Of a stretch of 64,000 nt of DNA, positions 11,500 through 23,287 are shown one piece after another. The stretch's first letter is position 1. Each line of letters begins with the position of its first letter. The translations under genes and the position numbers were made by a program. Below the pieces are notes generated by a model. It was not told where the DNA came from, ran no database searches, and saw only the letters and a program-made list of their open reading frames with translations. The stretch spans positions 2,728,001 through 2,792,000 of the forward strand of contig SMMW01000003.1 of assembly GCA_004794655.1 (NCBI GenBank), given 5' to 3'. Origin of the DNA: Marisa cornuarietis. Taxonomy: Eukaryota > Mollusca > Gastropoda > Architaenioglossa > Ampullariidae.

Positions 11500-11840
11500 C
11501 ATATAATTTGTAGAGCTGCCCCATCAAGCACATGATGCGACAAGGGCAGGTAACTCTATCTCTAAGTGATCTAGTGATCTTGTGGCAGGTGTTGGCACTG
11601 ACCTAGTGATGGTAGGTGCTGGTACTTTCCTGGTGCCAGATGTTTATTTTGATGTTATTTTCTTTTATGTTACATATAAGGCTAAGCTCGGTATATGAGC
11701 TGGTTGAGCTTAGAGAACGTCCTTCCTTCCTTTCTTTATTTCTTTCTTTTATTCTTTCATTCTTTATTACTTTCTTTTTTTTTCTTTCTCTTAATTTTTC
11801 ATTTCTTATTACTTTCTTTTTTTTCTCTTATTCTTTCATT
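11500..11840. other. spacer with T-rich/CTTT tract, no gene seen
   Basis: From about 11,725 onward a strongly pyrimidine-rich strand (CTTT and TTCTT repeats). The ORFs over it are Phe/Leu/Ser low complexity and not genes. Confidence 0.5.
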
Positions 11841-12330
11841 CTTTTATTATTGCTTTCGTTCCGGTTTACTTGTTCGTTTCACTCATTCTTTTTCTTTTCG
11901 TTTTAGCCTTTATTCTTTTTGTTCCTTTTTTATATCTAATGCACTGTTTGCGTCGATAAACAGCTTAACTGAGTGCTTTCGACTATAATGTCAATAGTAG
12001 ATTATTACTGTCAAATTAATTGCACCCCACTAGTCCCTCCGTGTGCAAGAAAATATCGGTTTATTGGAGAAAAGAGTGGCGTGCACGCAGCCCCTGAACA
12101 TCGCTCACTCCAAACCAGTGGACGCAGGGCACAAGTCAACAGACAAGACTGCGACACAAACCCACGGCCCTAACCGGCAGACAGCCCACAGACGACCTCG
12201 ACTACCACATTGGAGGTGTTACCACACGACCACAAAGTGCCTGCACTAGCAAATAGGTATGTGGCCCTGACAGCACCATGTTACACCACCTACATTGACA
12301 TTTCCTTCGTAGAATATAAATGGTCTGATG
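11840..12330 (+). repeat. dispersed repeat, short copy
   Basis: Begins in a pyrimidine-rich run, passes through gcgtcgataaacagcttaac, then a block with ggtttattggagaaaagagt, and ends at a ggtctgatgtcc motif. The same unit, with an extra block of about 150 bp, lies at 17.64-18.33 kb (+) and 45.62-46.27 kb (-). The head motif is echoed near 24.68 kb. In the longer copies it runs directly into a LINE endonuclease fragment, so it may be the 5' part of that element. Confidence 0.65.
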
Positions 12331-12426
12331 TCCGTTAACATCACTCACTCCAAACCAGTGGATGCGCGTGTGTTATCAGAAGCAAATATGCAAAAACATT
12401 ATTTTGCATGTGTTTCAATGTTTTAG

Positions 12427-14195
12427 GAGCCCTAGCTGTGTTAGCGATGATGACCTGTCACACACCCTTTGACTTAGATGGTGAAACGTCTCCAGAAGTA
12501 TTTCTTGGAACCCATTTGTCATCTGCTGATTTAAACAGTAAGTTTCTAGCTAATAGCTTTAGAGACCTAGGTCACGGTATTCCAGTCTGTGAGGTATGTG
12601 CATTCCATGACAGCTAGTTTGTTTTCAGCAAAATAATAACCTCCTACATGTAATAATACATTATTTTCATCAAAGATACCATTGTCTTTTTTTGTTATCT
12701 ACTCATTTTAAATGCTTTAGTTACACCAAACCTTGGTTTATCTTCCCCAGTGCACCAGCATCTATCTCAAAGGATTCCAGCACCTAATTCTTCAAGAGCA
12801 AGATCAAGATCACCAGTCTGCAGAAGCTTTCCCTTAGCCAGCCATGCACCACGAAGACCTTCAGCATTTTGTCGGTCACGATCTCAGTCCCCCATTGACA
12901 GACAATGTTTACATTCTTTCTCATCAGCAGCACCATCAGTGCCATCTTCCTGGTTGTCAACACCATCAGCCACTGTGACTGACTGTAAGCTTCTACTAAA
13001 ATGTCATTTTGTCATTTTTCACTGATCATTTTAGAAGTTATTTTGCTTTCTTCGCTACTTAAGACAGGCAACTTATCATGTAAGACCTTGTTTCTACAAT
13101 TCATTTTTTGTCTTAAATGTATTTTTTCCTTCAGTGCCAGCTTCTGGATTACATATAGAGCAAGTAACTCCTTTCTTTGAAAGGATGTTCACAAAAATTG
13201 AAGAGTTCAAGTCAGAGCTGAAGATCCTTCATAAAAAGATTGACCGCATTGAAGCCAGGTTAGGGCAAGCCCATGCTGGTTCCAAATCTCTAGTTCCAGC
13301 CCTGCCTGAGGGCTTCATTCTTCCACTGAAAGAAGTTAGGCAGCTAGAGCATCTAAACATTAACCTGGCTGATGCTGAGATCAAGCACAAGATGGTTAGT
13401 AAATCATTCTTAAATTGGAAAATGTGCATGATGCCAAACAGTGAAAATGGATGCTAAATTGTATAAAAATGTGATGACAGCATTTGAAGGTTTCCTTTTT
13501 TTTAATCCTTGTCATGCAATAGTCTTTGTTCTTCTCTATTACCTGTTGTTGGGTTTCTGAAAGTTCACAGAAGCAAAATATCTGTATGAGAGCGCTTCAT
13601 GTTCCTGATTGAAACATTGCTGGTTTCAGGTTTTGTACCTGTTCAACTTAGTAGGCTGCTCTCCAAAGGATGCACTATACAGGATGCTCAAAGAACTGTT
13701 GGAACCACAGTTGTCTATACTGTACAGCATGGAGGGCAAAAGGGGAAAGCTGAAGTTCAACAGTCTGAAGAATTTCAAGAGGACAGTTTATGGTAAATAT
13801 CACTTAAGACTGTTTTGAAATTTAGGGGGTTCCACCTGTCTGTAAGGGGATTATTCTGATTTGTTGAGAGCACTTAATGGGAAAGGCAATAACCAAATAA
13901 TTAAAACCAAATTAACCATTACAGAAACTGTTAATCTTTTCTTAAATATTACAGACTTGATACAGTTGTAAAGGTCATAAATTTGAGATTTGATAGTAAA
14001 CACTAAAATCATTTAAGCTTATTTAGATTCACTCCTTTCTTTCCAGAAGCAATAATGATGAAATTCACAGAAGAAACGGTAGCTGTACTTGATAAATATA
14101 CTGGGGAATGGCTGTCCATGTCTTGTGACCGTGGTGGGGGGCGAAAAAAAAAAGAAGAGAAGAAAAAGCTGCAGCAGCAGGAGCACAGTTGTTGA
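12427..14195 (+). pseudogene. DUF4806-domain gene, 5'-truncated duplicate
   Basis: Five exons (12427-12593, 12759-12984, 13135-13394, 13630-13792, 14047-14195) match exons 3-7 of the intact gene at 50.3-56.6 kb, with the same splice sites. Exons 1 and 2 are absent; the left-arm homology stops about 57 bp before the first exon here. That first exon is 167 bp against 166 bp in the intact copy: an extra C in the cacacaccc run at about 12461-12467 shifts the frame. The other exons stay open, including the coiled-coil exon, the DUF4806 exons and the terminal Lys/Glu/Gln-rich tail ending QQQEHSC. It is most simply a recent pseudogene; transcription from a new upstream exon cannot be excluded. Confidence 0.8.
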
Positions 14196-14386
14196 TTTTG
14201 CTGCTGAATGGTGGGGATGACTTTGATACTGAGTGAAAACAATAGCATCATTTTTATTTTCTGTCTTGTGTTTGTGGAGATGTAGGAGAGCAAGAAATGT
14301 GTGGGGGTTGGTTGAGATAACTGAGTGAAGGGAGTGTGCAGAGATTGTCTTTTGTGTGTGAAGAACAGTGATGACATGCTAACTGC

Positions 14387-14392
14387 AATAAA
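14387..14392 (+). promoter_or_regulatory. AATAAA polyadenylation signal
   Basis: AATAAA about 190 bp after the stop codon of the left DUF4806 copy, conserved in the right arm. Confidence 0.6.
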
Positions 14393-14527
14393 AGGTTTTA
14401 CACGCTGTGCTATATGTGTGGTATATATGTGCTAGTATGCTATAAACATTTGACTATTACAGCTTAATGCATGAAGCCTATATACCAGTCTCAAAAGAGC
14501 AATGAAATTATTGCACGCCCTACATGT

Positions 14528-14800
14528 CTAGGATTTCCTATCAGATTCAGATCCTTTGTGGGCATTATGTTTGAGGCAAGATTCACATACATATAATGCC
14601 TTAGTTTGAGTCTGGGCAAGTCTTTCATTGGAGCTAGTAGGACAAAATGGATGTAGCAGGTCTTCAGTCAACCTTTCAACATCTTCACACCCAGTAATGG
14701 GACAAAATGGGATGCCCTTGACTTCCCAATATAACAGCCCCAACTGTGTGCTTGCTGGAGATTCTACAATGGCAGTACACCATGGCTGCTTTGATGGCAT
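14528..14800 (-). CDS. hypothetical 90-codon ORF, duplicated in both arms
   Basis: The ORF starts MPSKQPWCTAIVESPAS, has the Cys pattern CPITGC, FCPTSS and CESCLKHN, and ends in SDRKS. Its partner at 49728-50000 differs by two residues only (Trp to Cys near the start, Leu to Gln in the middle). It is convergent with the DUF4806 gene, starting beyond that gene's poly(A) signal. The paired Cys suggest a small metal-binding or exon-derived peptide but I recognise no family. Conservation may simply reflect a recent duplication. Confidence 0.3.
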   Translation of the reverse strand: MPSKQPWCTAIVESPASTQLGLLYWEVKGIPFCPITGCEDVERLTEDLLHPFCPTSSNERLAQTQTKALYVCESCLKHNAHKGSESDRKS

Positions 14801-15207
14801 GAAGGACAGAAATCTTTGCTTGTACCACTGCTGAGTCAGATGATTGTTGACAAATTTTCATGTTGTACTTTAGAGGAAATTAGAGCTCCCCTGCTCCTCT
14901 AATGCTTAGCAGCTCTAGGGACTTCATCAAGCTTGTAAGCCTGGTTGATCATCCACTCTGTCATTTTAATTCTAGATTCCTGTCTGGTAGTCTGCAGCTT
15001 CAAATGAAAGATTTAAAAGATGGGGAAAGGTATACCTGGGAGTGATGTTACTTATCTACTCGCTCCTCAGTTCATCTTCTGCAATTTGTTTGTGTTTGTC
15101 GAGGTGTCAGCTGTTTGTTGCTTGTTATGTTTCTTGTATGGTAGACTGTTCATAGTTGTTCATGACCAGCACATTGAGCTTGTACCCACACGGGCAAATG
15201 GGGTAAA

Positions 15208-15345
15208 CAAAATAATAATAAACGTTTGATTTATATAGTACATAATCACGGTCACCAAGGAGCATGCTTTCAGCACTTGTGGGAGACAAGGACGGAAGGA
15301 GAAACAATTATGCAGACAAGTAATAAAAGACAAGACACAAAAAGG
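15208..15345 (-). mobile_element. LINE 3' tail fragment
   Basis: aataataata followed by a ttatatagtacataa motif and agcatgctttcagcactt, aligning with the 3' end of the CR1/L2-like element at 7.8 kb. Mirrored in the right arm near 49.24-49.32 kb. Confidence 0.6.
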
Positions 15346-15679
15346 ATGAAGAGTTTTATAAATCTGCAGAGAAAGGCAAGCAGGCCTTGATAGCTAAGTT
15401 TATTGGTGTCGGGAGCAATTCAATAATTGTCATCCTACTTGTTGAGGGCAGGAGGGCATGTGCTCATCTCTCCCTGGCGAACTACAGTTTGTCATAGTAT
15501 CAAACAATCTAGTGTGAGTCTTGGGGCTGGGCGCTATTTAATCATTAGGCCATCAACATATTCATTGTTGTTGTCATCGTTGAATTTGATAAAATGAAGA
15601 CCTACAGCAACTCCACCTGATGCTTGTGTAACAACTTTTCTCTATAGCAGAAAGCAATAATTCTAGACCAGTACGGTGC

Positions 15680-15821
15680 GGGGGGGGGATGGGTGTTAAC
15701 GCCGAGCCAGCAACTCACGGCAAAGCCTGTAAGCAGGTGACACATGCAGCAAAAGAAACAGCGTGCCCGAAATGAGATGTGAACCCAGGGTGCCAGCACT
15801 GCATGGTGAGAGGCGCTAAAC
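15680..15821 (-). mobile_element. tRNA-derived SINE
   Basis: Reverse complement contains gggttcacatctcatttcgg (B-box-like) and the body gcatgtgtcacctgcttaca, then ggctcggcgttaac. Same family as at 4.13 kb. A hAT MITE adjoins its 5' side. Mirrored at 48.42-48.56 kb. Confidence 0.65.
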
Positions 15822-15976
15822 CAGCGTTTCTCAACCTTTTACATGTGACGCCCCCCAGACGAAAAAGGTACCTTCGCGCCCCCCACCCCCTTAGCAAGCT
15901 AATTTCACTAATACCGATATGAGATATGAGAAAAATGACCGCCTTCGCTCCACCCTTGTCAGGTTGAGAACCGCTG
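15822..15976. mobile_element. hAT-type MITE (GGTTCTCAAC termini)
   Basis: 155-bp element with terminal inverted repeats CAGCGTTTCTCAACC and CAGCGGTTCTCAACC, resembling hAT-Charlie/MER5-type ends. No coding capacity. The flanking 8 bp on the two sides match only in part. Confidence 0.7.
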
Positions 15977-16606
15977 CGCTGCAGGGTCGGCGGTGGGTGG
16001 AAGGTGTGACCACCCAGGGCTTATCAGTGTCAGGCAGTGGTGTAAGCTAGGGATGTCTACACCAAACATACATAGCAGCTGCGGCAGGTGACTTCATTGG
16101 TTACGAGACGTTTTCTGCTGTCGCCAGCGGCCGCGGAACCTTGTCTTGGGTTTTTTTTTCTCTCTTTCTTTGATTTTAATTTTTTCGTTTATATTTTTAT
16201 CTTCTTTGTCTCGCCGTGATATGGCTTTAGTTTCTAGCAGGGCGTTAAGCACTAACAACCAACCTAATTGTAGTCTTTGTCTTTTGAGTTTTCTTTCTTT
16301 CATGTTTTATTACATTCGTTTTTAATTCATTCTTTTCTTTCTTCCTTTGCGATTTACGTTTTGCGTGGATGCATAAGCTATGTGTTTAGACTGTTGTCAG
16401 CAACAGCTTTATTTTGAAACTGGTTGATAACTTGCTGACCAACATGTGAGTTTTTGCCCACGGACCAAGGACTTCGTCCTGAGGTAGATACAGTCTTCCA
16501 TAGCTGTCACCCCAAACCTTTTTGTAAAACGACTTTCGCTGTTTGCACGGAAGTCTTCACGGTTGAGTGAATGTTGTTCAGGCCTTGACCTTTATACTGT
16601 AATCGT

Positions 16607-16810
16607 TCATACAGCGTGAACTCCAGAAAATTCTCCGCTTTCAGCAGTTTTGACAAACTCATGGCTGTTGATACGAATACAGGCTGTATACAGCGACCTC
16701 CGGCATTCAGCCATGACTAGCCTGTCGGTGAGTGACAGAAGAAAGTTGGAATCAAGGCTGCATGTACGACCAAGTAGACTGTGTCCAGGTTTGTCCATCT
16801 CGGAATACAC
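16607..16810 (-). CDS. hypothetical 67-codon ORF, identical in both arms
   Basis: Reads MYSEMDKPGHSLLGRTC and onward. The copy in the right arm (47434-47637) encodes the same protein without change. No family recognised. It may be a fragment of a larger exon: the sequence 3' of it keeps similarity between arms and reaches an AATAAA about 190 bp on. Confidence 0.25.
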   Translation of the reverse strand: MYSEMDKPGHSLLGRTCSLDSNFLLSLTDRLVMAECRRSLYTACIRINSHEFVKTAESGEFSGVHAV

Positions 16811-17639
16811 TGCGACTGATTTGTAAAAAGCGGATATTAAATCATTTTACGTCTGGCAGTAATCGTAGTAACAAGTATTCACCCTCTTGATTCTTGACAT
16901 TTCTGGTCTTAGACAGCTTCCGTCAAACAATGATGTCTGTGTGTCTGTGTGTGTGTGTGTGTACTTGCGAGCACGTTCGCCCGTCAATAAGTTTGTGTGC
17001 GTGCGCCTCGGTGTGAGGTCTCCGCGGACATGAGCGACTACGATTTGAGGAAACAACTAGAGGATGAAAGGGTAAACGAGTAAGCGAACAAATGGATGCG
17101 ATAACAGAAACAAAATGAAAAACAGTGAACGGCACTGACAACGACCTATATATATATTATAAACATATCTGTCAATATATTTATACTAACACAAATGGAG
17201 GTGATGAGAAAAGACATTTGTTTAGTCATTAAGGGTGTAAGGAGTCTATACCCGTATCTAGAAAGCATCGTGACACGTGTCTATGAAAGAAAGAGCAGCT
17301 CGCAGGTTCCCATCCAAAGTTCACCGGTATCGCATTATACACTCGTCTAAACGACAGTCGGTAACAACTTCACTGACAAGTTACTGCATTTAACAATGTA
17401 TGAAATAGTTTCAGCTTAAGTGTTTGCCCTCGGGAGAAAACGGCTGTTGCGAAGATAACGATGCTGTGGGGGGGGGGGTACAAGGAGGATAAGCAGTGTG
17501 GAAGGGGTCAGAGGGCAAGGAGGAGTCATAGACAGCCACACCCGATCATATTAACGAGGAGTCGGTCATTTTTGCAGTTCACCCCGCAAATGTTTTTATG
17601 GACTGGGCAGAGGCACAATAAGTCCCCCTTCTTATGTCA

Positions 17640-18327
17640 CACCACAGAAGGACAGCTTCTTTCTTTGGTTTTCTTTCGTTTTGGTTTACTTGTTCTTGTC
17701 GCTCATTCGTTTTCTTTTCGTTCTTTGAATTTAGCCTTTATTTCGCTTCTTTCCTTTATATATACACTGTAATGCAGTATTTGCGTTGATAAACAGTTAA
17801 CTGAGTGCTTTCGACTATAATGTCAATAGTAGGTTATTACTGTCAAATTGATTGCACCCCACTAGTCCCTCTTAGTCAGTCATACAAATATTTCTATGTT
17901 CAGAAACATATAATGTATGATTTTGAAGACGATAGTGAAAGTGCAGAGCCACGATCGTGGAGCACGAGCCATGTGTCATCGTGCTGTGTCGGTAGGACCA
18001 CAATGGTGGCTGATGGTGCTCACAGGGCTACCGTTCCACGTACACGAAAATATCGGTTTATTGGAGAAAAGAGTGGCATGCACGCAGCCCCTGAACATCG
18101 CTCACTCCAAACCAGTGGACGCAGGGCACAAGTCAACAGACAAGACTGCGACACAAACCCACGGCCCTAACCGGCAGACAGCCCACAGACAACCTCGACT
18201 ACCACATTGGAGGTGTTACCACACGACCACAAAGTGCCTGCACTAGCAAATAGGTATGTGGCCCTGACAGCACCATGTTACACCACCTACATTGACATTT
18301 CCTTCGTAGAATACAAATGGTCTGATG
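17640..18327 (+). repeat. dispersed repeat, long copy
   Basis: Pyrimidine-rich head, gcgttgataaacagttaact, then a block unique to the long copies (around 17,875-18,045) and the shared ggtttattggagaaaagagt block. Mirrored at 45.62-46.27 kb; a shorter version lies at 11.84-12.33 kb. Confidence 0.65.
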
Positions 18328-18840
18328 TCCAAACTCACTGACAGAGAATTTCTTGCTGATGTAAATTCCTTTGACTTTTGTTGTTTACTAGAAATGTTTG
18401 TGGACAGTTCTACTTCAGCATTTTCCTCTCATACTTCTTTCACTGCTCCAACCAAAAAGTTAGCTAGTCAAGGCCGCCCGCCTGGTGGAACTATTTTTCT
18501 TGTGAGAAAGTCTACTGCATTATGTAAAACAAATAGAGGTGCCATTTGATAACATTATAGTCGTAGGACATGCCAGTGCATTGCTAGGCACCACAAGGAA
18601 AGTTTTGTGTGTTGACTTACACCTTCCACCAGTGGATTAGCCTTATTATAGTACATGTCCCTTTGAGAATGGCTTATTCCTCTTATAGCACACCACATAA
18701 TCTAAATATTCAGTGACATTTCTCCTGTTTGGTGATTTAACTCACGAACAGCATCAGAGATCCCTGTCTGGTTTGATGTCGAGTTGTTGGGAAACATGAA
18801 CAGCGACGTTTCTGGCAACATCTACGTGGATCACTGCTTT
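18325..18840 (+). mobile_element. LINE endonuclease fragment
   Basis: A 74-codon ORF starts MSKLTDREFLADVNSFDFCC and contains KKLASQGRPPGGTIFLVRKS, the N-terminal pattern of LINE AP-endonucleases. Downstream, in broken frames, are IIVVGHASALLGTTRKVLCV and FLLFGDLTHEQHQ, matching later endonuclease strands. Decayed by stops and frameshifts. Mirrored at 45.12-45.63 kb but absent from the equivalent place upstream of cyclin copy B. Confidence 0.65.
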
Positions 18841-20023
18841 CTTTTATTTTTGTTTCTTTTGTTGTTTTCTTCTTTTACACTTTTATTTTTTCTTTTGATC
18901 GCTTTGGTTTTGCTTTTTGGTTTTTGAGGTAATTTTACTGACTTTTTGGGGGGTGGGATAGAGGGACATTTGTTGTTTTTGGTTTAATTTTGCGTTTCTT
19001 TTTTCTCTCGACTTTTCACTCGTTTTCTCATTCTTCTTTCCTTTTTTTCTTTCTTTTCCTCTTCTTCCTTTATTTTTTTATTTTACCTGCCTGAAGAAGG
19101 GAAGATAGTTTGTATTCTGAGCACCAAAGTTTTTACTCAATGCCGCACAGAACGCACTGAAGACAAAAATAAAACCCGCTTAGCACCACGTGTTAAGGCT
19201 CTAGCTAACAAGGCTATCGTCATGTTCCCATGCAGTTTGAGGTAAATTGTTCTTGTGCCGTGGGTGCTGGTTACCCCCCGTGAGCATTGCAGTCAGTTTC
19301 CGGGTCTTCTTCTCAATAAGAAATGTCCGGGATGTAGCGGGTGGATGAGAACAAGTCTTTTGTGTATAGTCCGATGGTTAGTTGCTCTGTTGGCTCATTT
19401 GTTCGTTTATTTTGGCCTGCTTTCTTTTTTTTTGTTGCTGATGCTGTTAATGTCTTCAGGTGTTTTAGGATTTTTTAAATATTGCAATCCGCATCTTATC
19501 GCAATGGCTACGCAACTGGACTACCTGCCATCCTGCGAAAACCAGGATAAAAATAAACATCCACCCGCCGCCAAACCGCAACAATCGTACCCACTTCGTC
19601 GCCATTCTTTTGAGGCAGACAACGGTAAAGATCCTGCTGTCACGGCAGACCCTATTCCGGGTGTTCCTTACACCATGGAGAACCCACCATCGGCGATTAT
19701 AAGCACCATGTGTCAGCGGCTACGTAGGCGGCACGAGCTGCCAGCTCACATTTTAACCCTGGCACCACGACACACTCTAACCCTGACACCAGGACTTGTC
19801 CTGACACGGCCTCGGATGTCAGTGACAATCACACATCCAGCAGTGACAACACTGTGAGTGAGGTTAGTGCCTTTTACCGATTGTAAGAAAAGATAAAACG
19901 AACATCTTATATACAGTGAAAACTACGATTGCAGAGAAACGATTTGCTCACAAAAAGTAAGAACTAGATCCAGATCTACACGTTGCACTATTTCTTTTAT
20001 TTTTAAATTTTCTTAGGGGTGTT

Positions 20024-20066
20024 TTGTTTGTTTGTTTGTTTGTTTGTTTGTTTGTTTGTTTGTTTG
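20024..20066. repeat. (GTTT)n microsatellite
   Basis: About ten GTTT units just before exon 1b of cyclin copy A. Confidence 0.9.
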
Positions 20067-23000
20067 ACTCTGTTTATTGACAAAAGATTCCTGACATGAA
20101 TATTTTCAGCGCCATCAACAATGTTCTTAATGGCTGCTCCTACCGCTGCTGCCAAGGCCCGGAGGCAGACTAGCCGCAGTCGTGTGTATAGACGACGCCT
20201 ACAGCGTCTGACAGCACCAGCCACAACTACAGCACCGAGCATCAACAGACTCCAGCCCTTGTTGCACCGAGCGCCAGTAATGAGGGCTCGTCCCAAGTGG
20301 TGAGTGGCCGACCAGTTAATGTCATGTTGTGCCTGCGTCATTGTGTACGTGTGTGTGGATCCGCGTGTGTGAGAGATGGAGAGTTGCCACTGTGACATAA
20401 GCTCATACCAACTCTTCACTCATGACTACTTTTGGTCTTTAGCAAAACTACGAATTGCTGATTACTGATTACAAAAGTTGCAGCTAGTAGGAACCTCCGC
20501 CATCTTTCTTGCTGCCAAAGTTGAGGTACGTACACGTCTTCTGTTGGTTCGCTGGTTCGTTCGTTCAACATTACACAAAAGCATGTTGGCCTCATGTGGC
20601 TAATTCTATATTTTTAATTCTGATATCATACTAAATTTTCCCACCTAAAAAAAACTCTTTCATATTTATCATTTAATGGTTGATGCCTAATGTTTAATTT
20701 TTAATAACAATAATACATTTTCCTAAAGACATGTGAAGGGTCAGAGTATAAAATCCACTTTTGAATTGCAGAGACTAGAAATGTGTGTGATTTCATCTCC
20801 ACTTATGTTGATCTCGGAGAAGGAGCAGACGGCCCCTTATGCCAGCGCATATTCGCAACTGAGTGATGGATTTAAGGAAATAACACACGTGGAAAAGATG
20901 ATACCGAGGGTAAGAAACACTGAGTTAGTTTATTATATTTATAATTATGGCAGCCAGCTTTCTTTACTGACATGTCGATGGTTACTTTGTCCATCTAGTA
21001 GATAACACCTCATGGGTTTCTATGTTCAGACACTCGACTGGAAGGTGACACCAGCAACAGTTGTGACCTGGCTCACCTTTCAGCTACAGCGGATGTCACT
21101 CCATGAGACAAGGAACAGCTGGGCTGTAACAGAAGAGGACATGACCACCCCTATTTATTCGAAAACAGTTTTTATATCAGCCTGCCGGGTAAGTCTCCTT
21201 CTCACAGCTACTCCCGTTTATCCTGCTACATGCAGTCAATACACGTAGTCTGGGTAAGATATAGGCCTTGTTACATGCAGTCACCTTGTTACATGCAGTC
21301 ACCTAGCAGAAGGCAGCACGTGCATGTCCGCCACCCTACAGCTTGCGGGTGCGTGTAGGCTTTCAGCGCCATCTTGGCGCAGCTTAAGCGTTACCATGGC
21401 AACTACGCGCCGTTATATGCTTTTCGTCACTTTTTACCAAGCAGTAGAGGTTTGGAACCGCGGATAGACAATCACTTTCAACATCAATGACTAGTGTGAA
21501 TCAGACTTTATTGCTGCAAACCTCGCGAGAGCTGCGAGTGCAGTAGAGAGAAGGAAACTAGGGAAGGGCAGCAACTCTGACGATAATGACGAAGGCTGCA
21601 AAATACAAAACTGCAAGCGACAAGAGATGTAAATAGTAAATAACCGAATAAACTTTTCCGTAATATGAATATTACCCAGTACGATCGAGCGTGTAGCTGA
21701 CGAGTTTTTACACCTGTTTCAGCTCCTGGATTTATGTATGCTGGACGTGCAGTGTCTGGAATTCAACTACAGCGTGTTGGCCGCTTGTTCAGTAAATTAT
21801 GTTCATCAAGACACTGCTGCCTTTTCTCAAGTCGTCCTTCCATGTAAGTTATCTTTTGGTTTGATTAAATGAGACGCATTGGTCACTGCCATGAACCTTT
21901 TTAATTTTTTGTTTTTGTTTTGGTGTATAGTTAAACATACAAAATTAACCCACCCGAAAAAACAAGCAAACTGAGTAGACTATCAAACTGATGTATGATA
22001 AAGACAATGGTAAGCCTCTCCGATCACGTGTCCTGAGTAGTACATAAGTAGTTTGTTGGTTTGTTTTTTTGTTTTTTGTTTTGTTTTTTTTGTAAATGTC
22101 ATTGACGGTTATTTCATTTATGTGACAGACGTGAATCAACTGCAGTTTTTAAATGCCGATCGAGGATGTCGGCATTTGCTGAAGCCATCAGGAAAGAACA
22201 TTCACCAACGTTGGCGCCAGCAATATCCATGGTACCAGAAGAACGACATCTCCTCCAGCAAGTGACAATCAACCTCAACATGCTGGTAAGGGCTGCAACT
22301 ATAACTGTCTAACGCTCTGTATGACTGACACTTCCCATGCATGACATTCTCTTGTTAGAAATCGTGTCATAACAAATAATACAGCACTAGTTGTGTTAGG
22401 CGGCATGGAGGGTTAGTTAGTTGTTAGTGAGTCCTGCCTACCTGAGGGTCCATAGTGACTAGGGCATTGCTTTGGAGCAGAGGGTCACATCTCGAGACTT
22501 GAAATAATCTCCCCTTGTCAATACAGTAACTGCTGAACAGTTTATCAGGGGAGGTAATGGTGGCAAAAGAAGAGGCATGCCTTAGCCACGATGGACATTT
22601 AGTTTAGCTTCCTTTTACTGCAACTAAGCTATGGGATTCTCTACCATTACTATTCCATAAAGCAATCACATGAACCTAATCAGATATTTTCCATAAATTT
22701 CTTACTGGAGTACACACGTACATACGTACACATATGTGTAGAGAGATATGATGAGGAAAAATAGGTTTTGTTTTATTTTCCCTAATATATGTACACCCCA
22801 TGGCTTCTGCACTGTCTGTGTGCATGCGTGTCTGTGTGTGTTTCAGTGTGTGTGTCCATGTGTGTGTGTGTGTGTCTACTCACTGTATCAGAAATAAATC
22901 TACGAATGTTTCCTTGAAAATTATCCCATGCTATATTTCTGTTTTTCTATAACCCTTGAGGGGAGAAGGTGAATCTCCTGACACACATTATTGTCAGGGT

Positions 23001-23088
23001 GAAGTATTTAATATTTCTCTTTCTAGACAGGCCAGCAAGTTAAGCAGATACTTTTACGGGATGTTGCCCTAGGCATCAACAGGCAATA

Positions 23089-23287
23089 TGTCTGATACTG
23101 TAGCAAAACCTCATGGGTGCTGAAAGTTGTACTATTTTAATATCTTCCATGTCTTCTGTAGTTATTGTGGCATTCTTTTTTCTTCTTGGAACAAAAGCAT
23201 GTGTCCACCCTCTGCACCTTCTCTTTTTACATCCATCTTGTCTCGTATACTTTTCAACTTTCTTTCTGCTGAGACCCAGGGCTAAAC
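23089..23287. mobile_element. 199-bp insertion with 13-bp direct repeats
   Basis: tcaacaggcaata occurs at 23076-23088 and again at 23288-23300. Copy B has only one equivalent (cagcaaggcaata) at the uninterrupted site. This looks like a target-site duplication from a short retroposon. The insert has no family I recognise. Confidence 0.6.

Larger units (their letters stand above)
7795..11500 (-). mobile_element. CR1/L2-like non-LTR retrotransposon
   Basis: Nearly complete element of about 3.7 kb. It encodes an AP-type endonuclease and a reverse transcriptase, then a 3' UTR ending in a gcgctataaaaatc motif and a TTA-type microsatellite tail near 7800, the usual CR1/L2 3' end. The same 3' end is found at 15.2, 49.3, 54.2 and 63.8 kb, and a longer 3' relic near 59.8-60.6 kb. 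The 5' end is not sharply visible. Confidence 0.85.
12370..19345 (+). repeat. outer inverted repeat, left arm
   Basis: The whole segment recurs reverse-complemented at about 44,585-52,297, with small indels and base changes. Matching pairs include five DUF4806 exons, a 90-codon ORF, a LINE tail, SINE, hAT MITE, a 67-codon ORF, the dispersed repeat and a LINE endonuclease fragment. Protein-level pairs differ by about 2 in 90 and 7 in 107 residues. The outer end is where the left sequence tgttatcagaagcaaat meets the right tgtgatcagaaggaaat. Confidence 0.9.

Noticed and set aside
11616..11988. Hydrophobic Phe/Leu-rich ORFs that look like membrane proteins
   Set aside because: They come from a CTTT/TTTC low-complexity tract; two frames give the same look.
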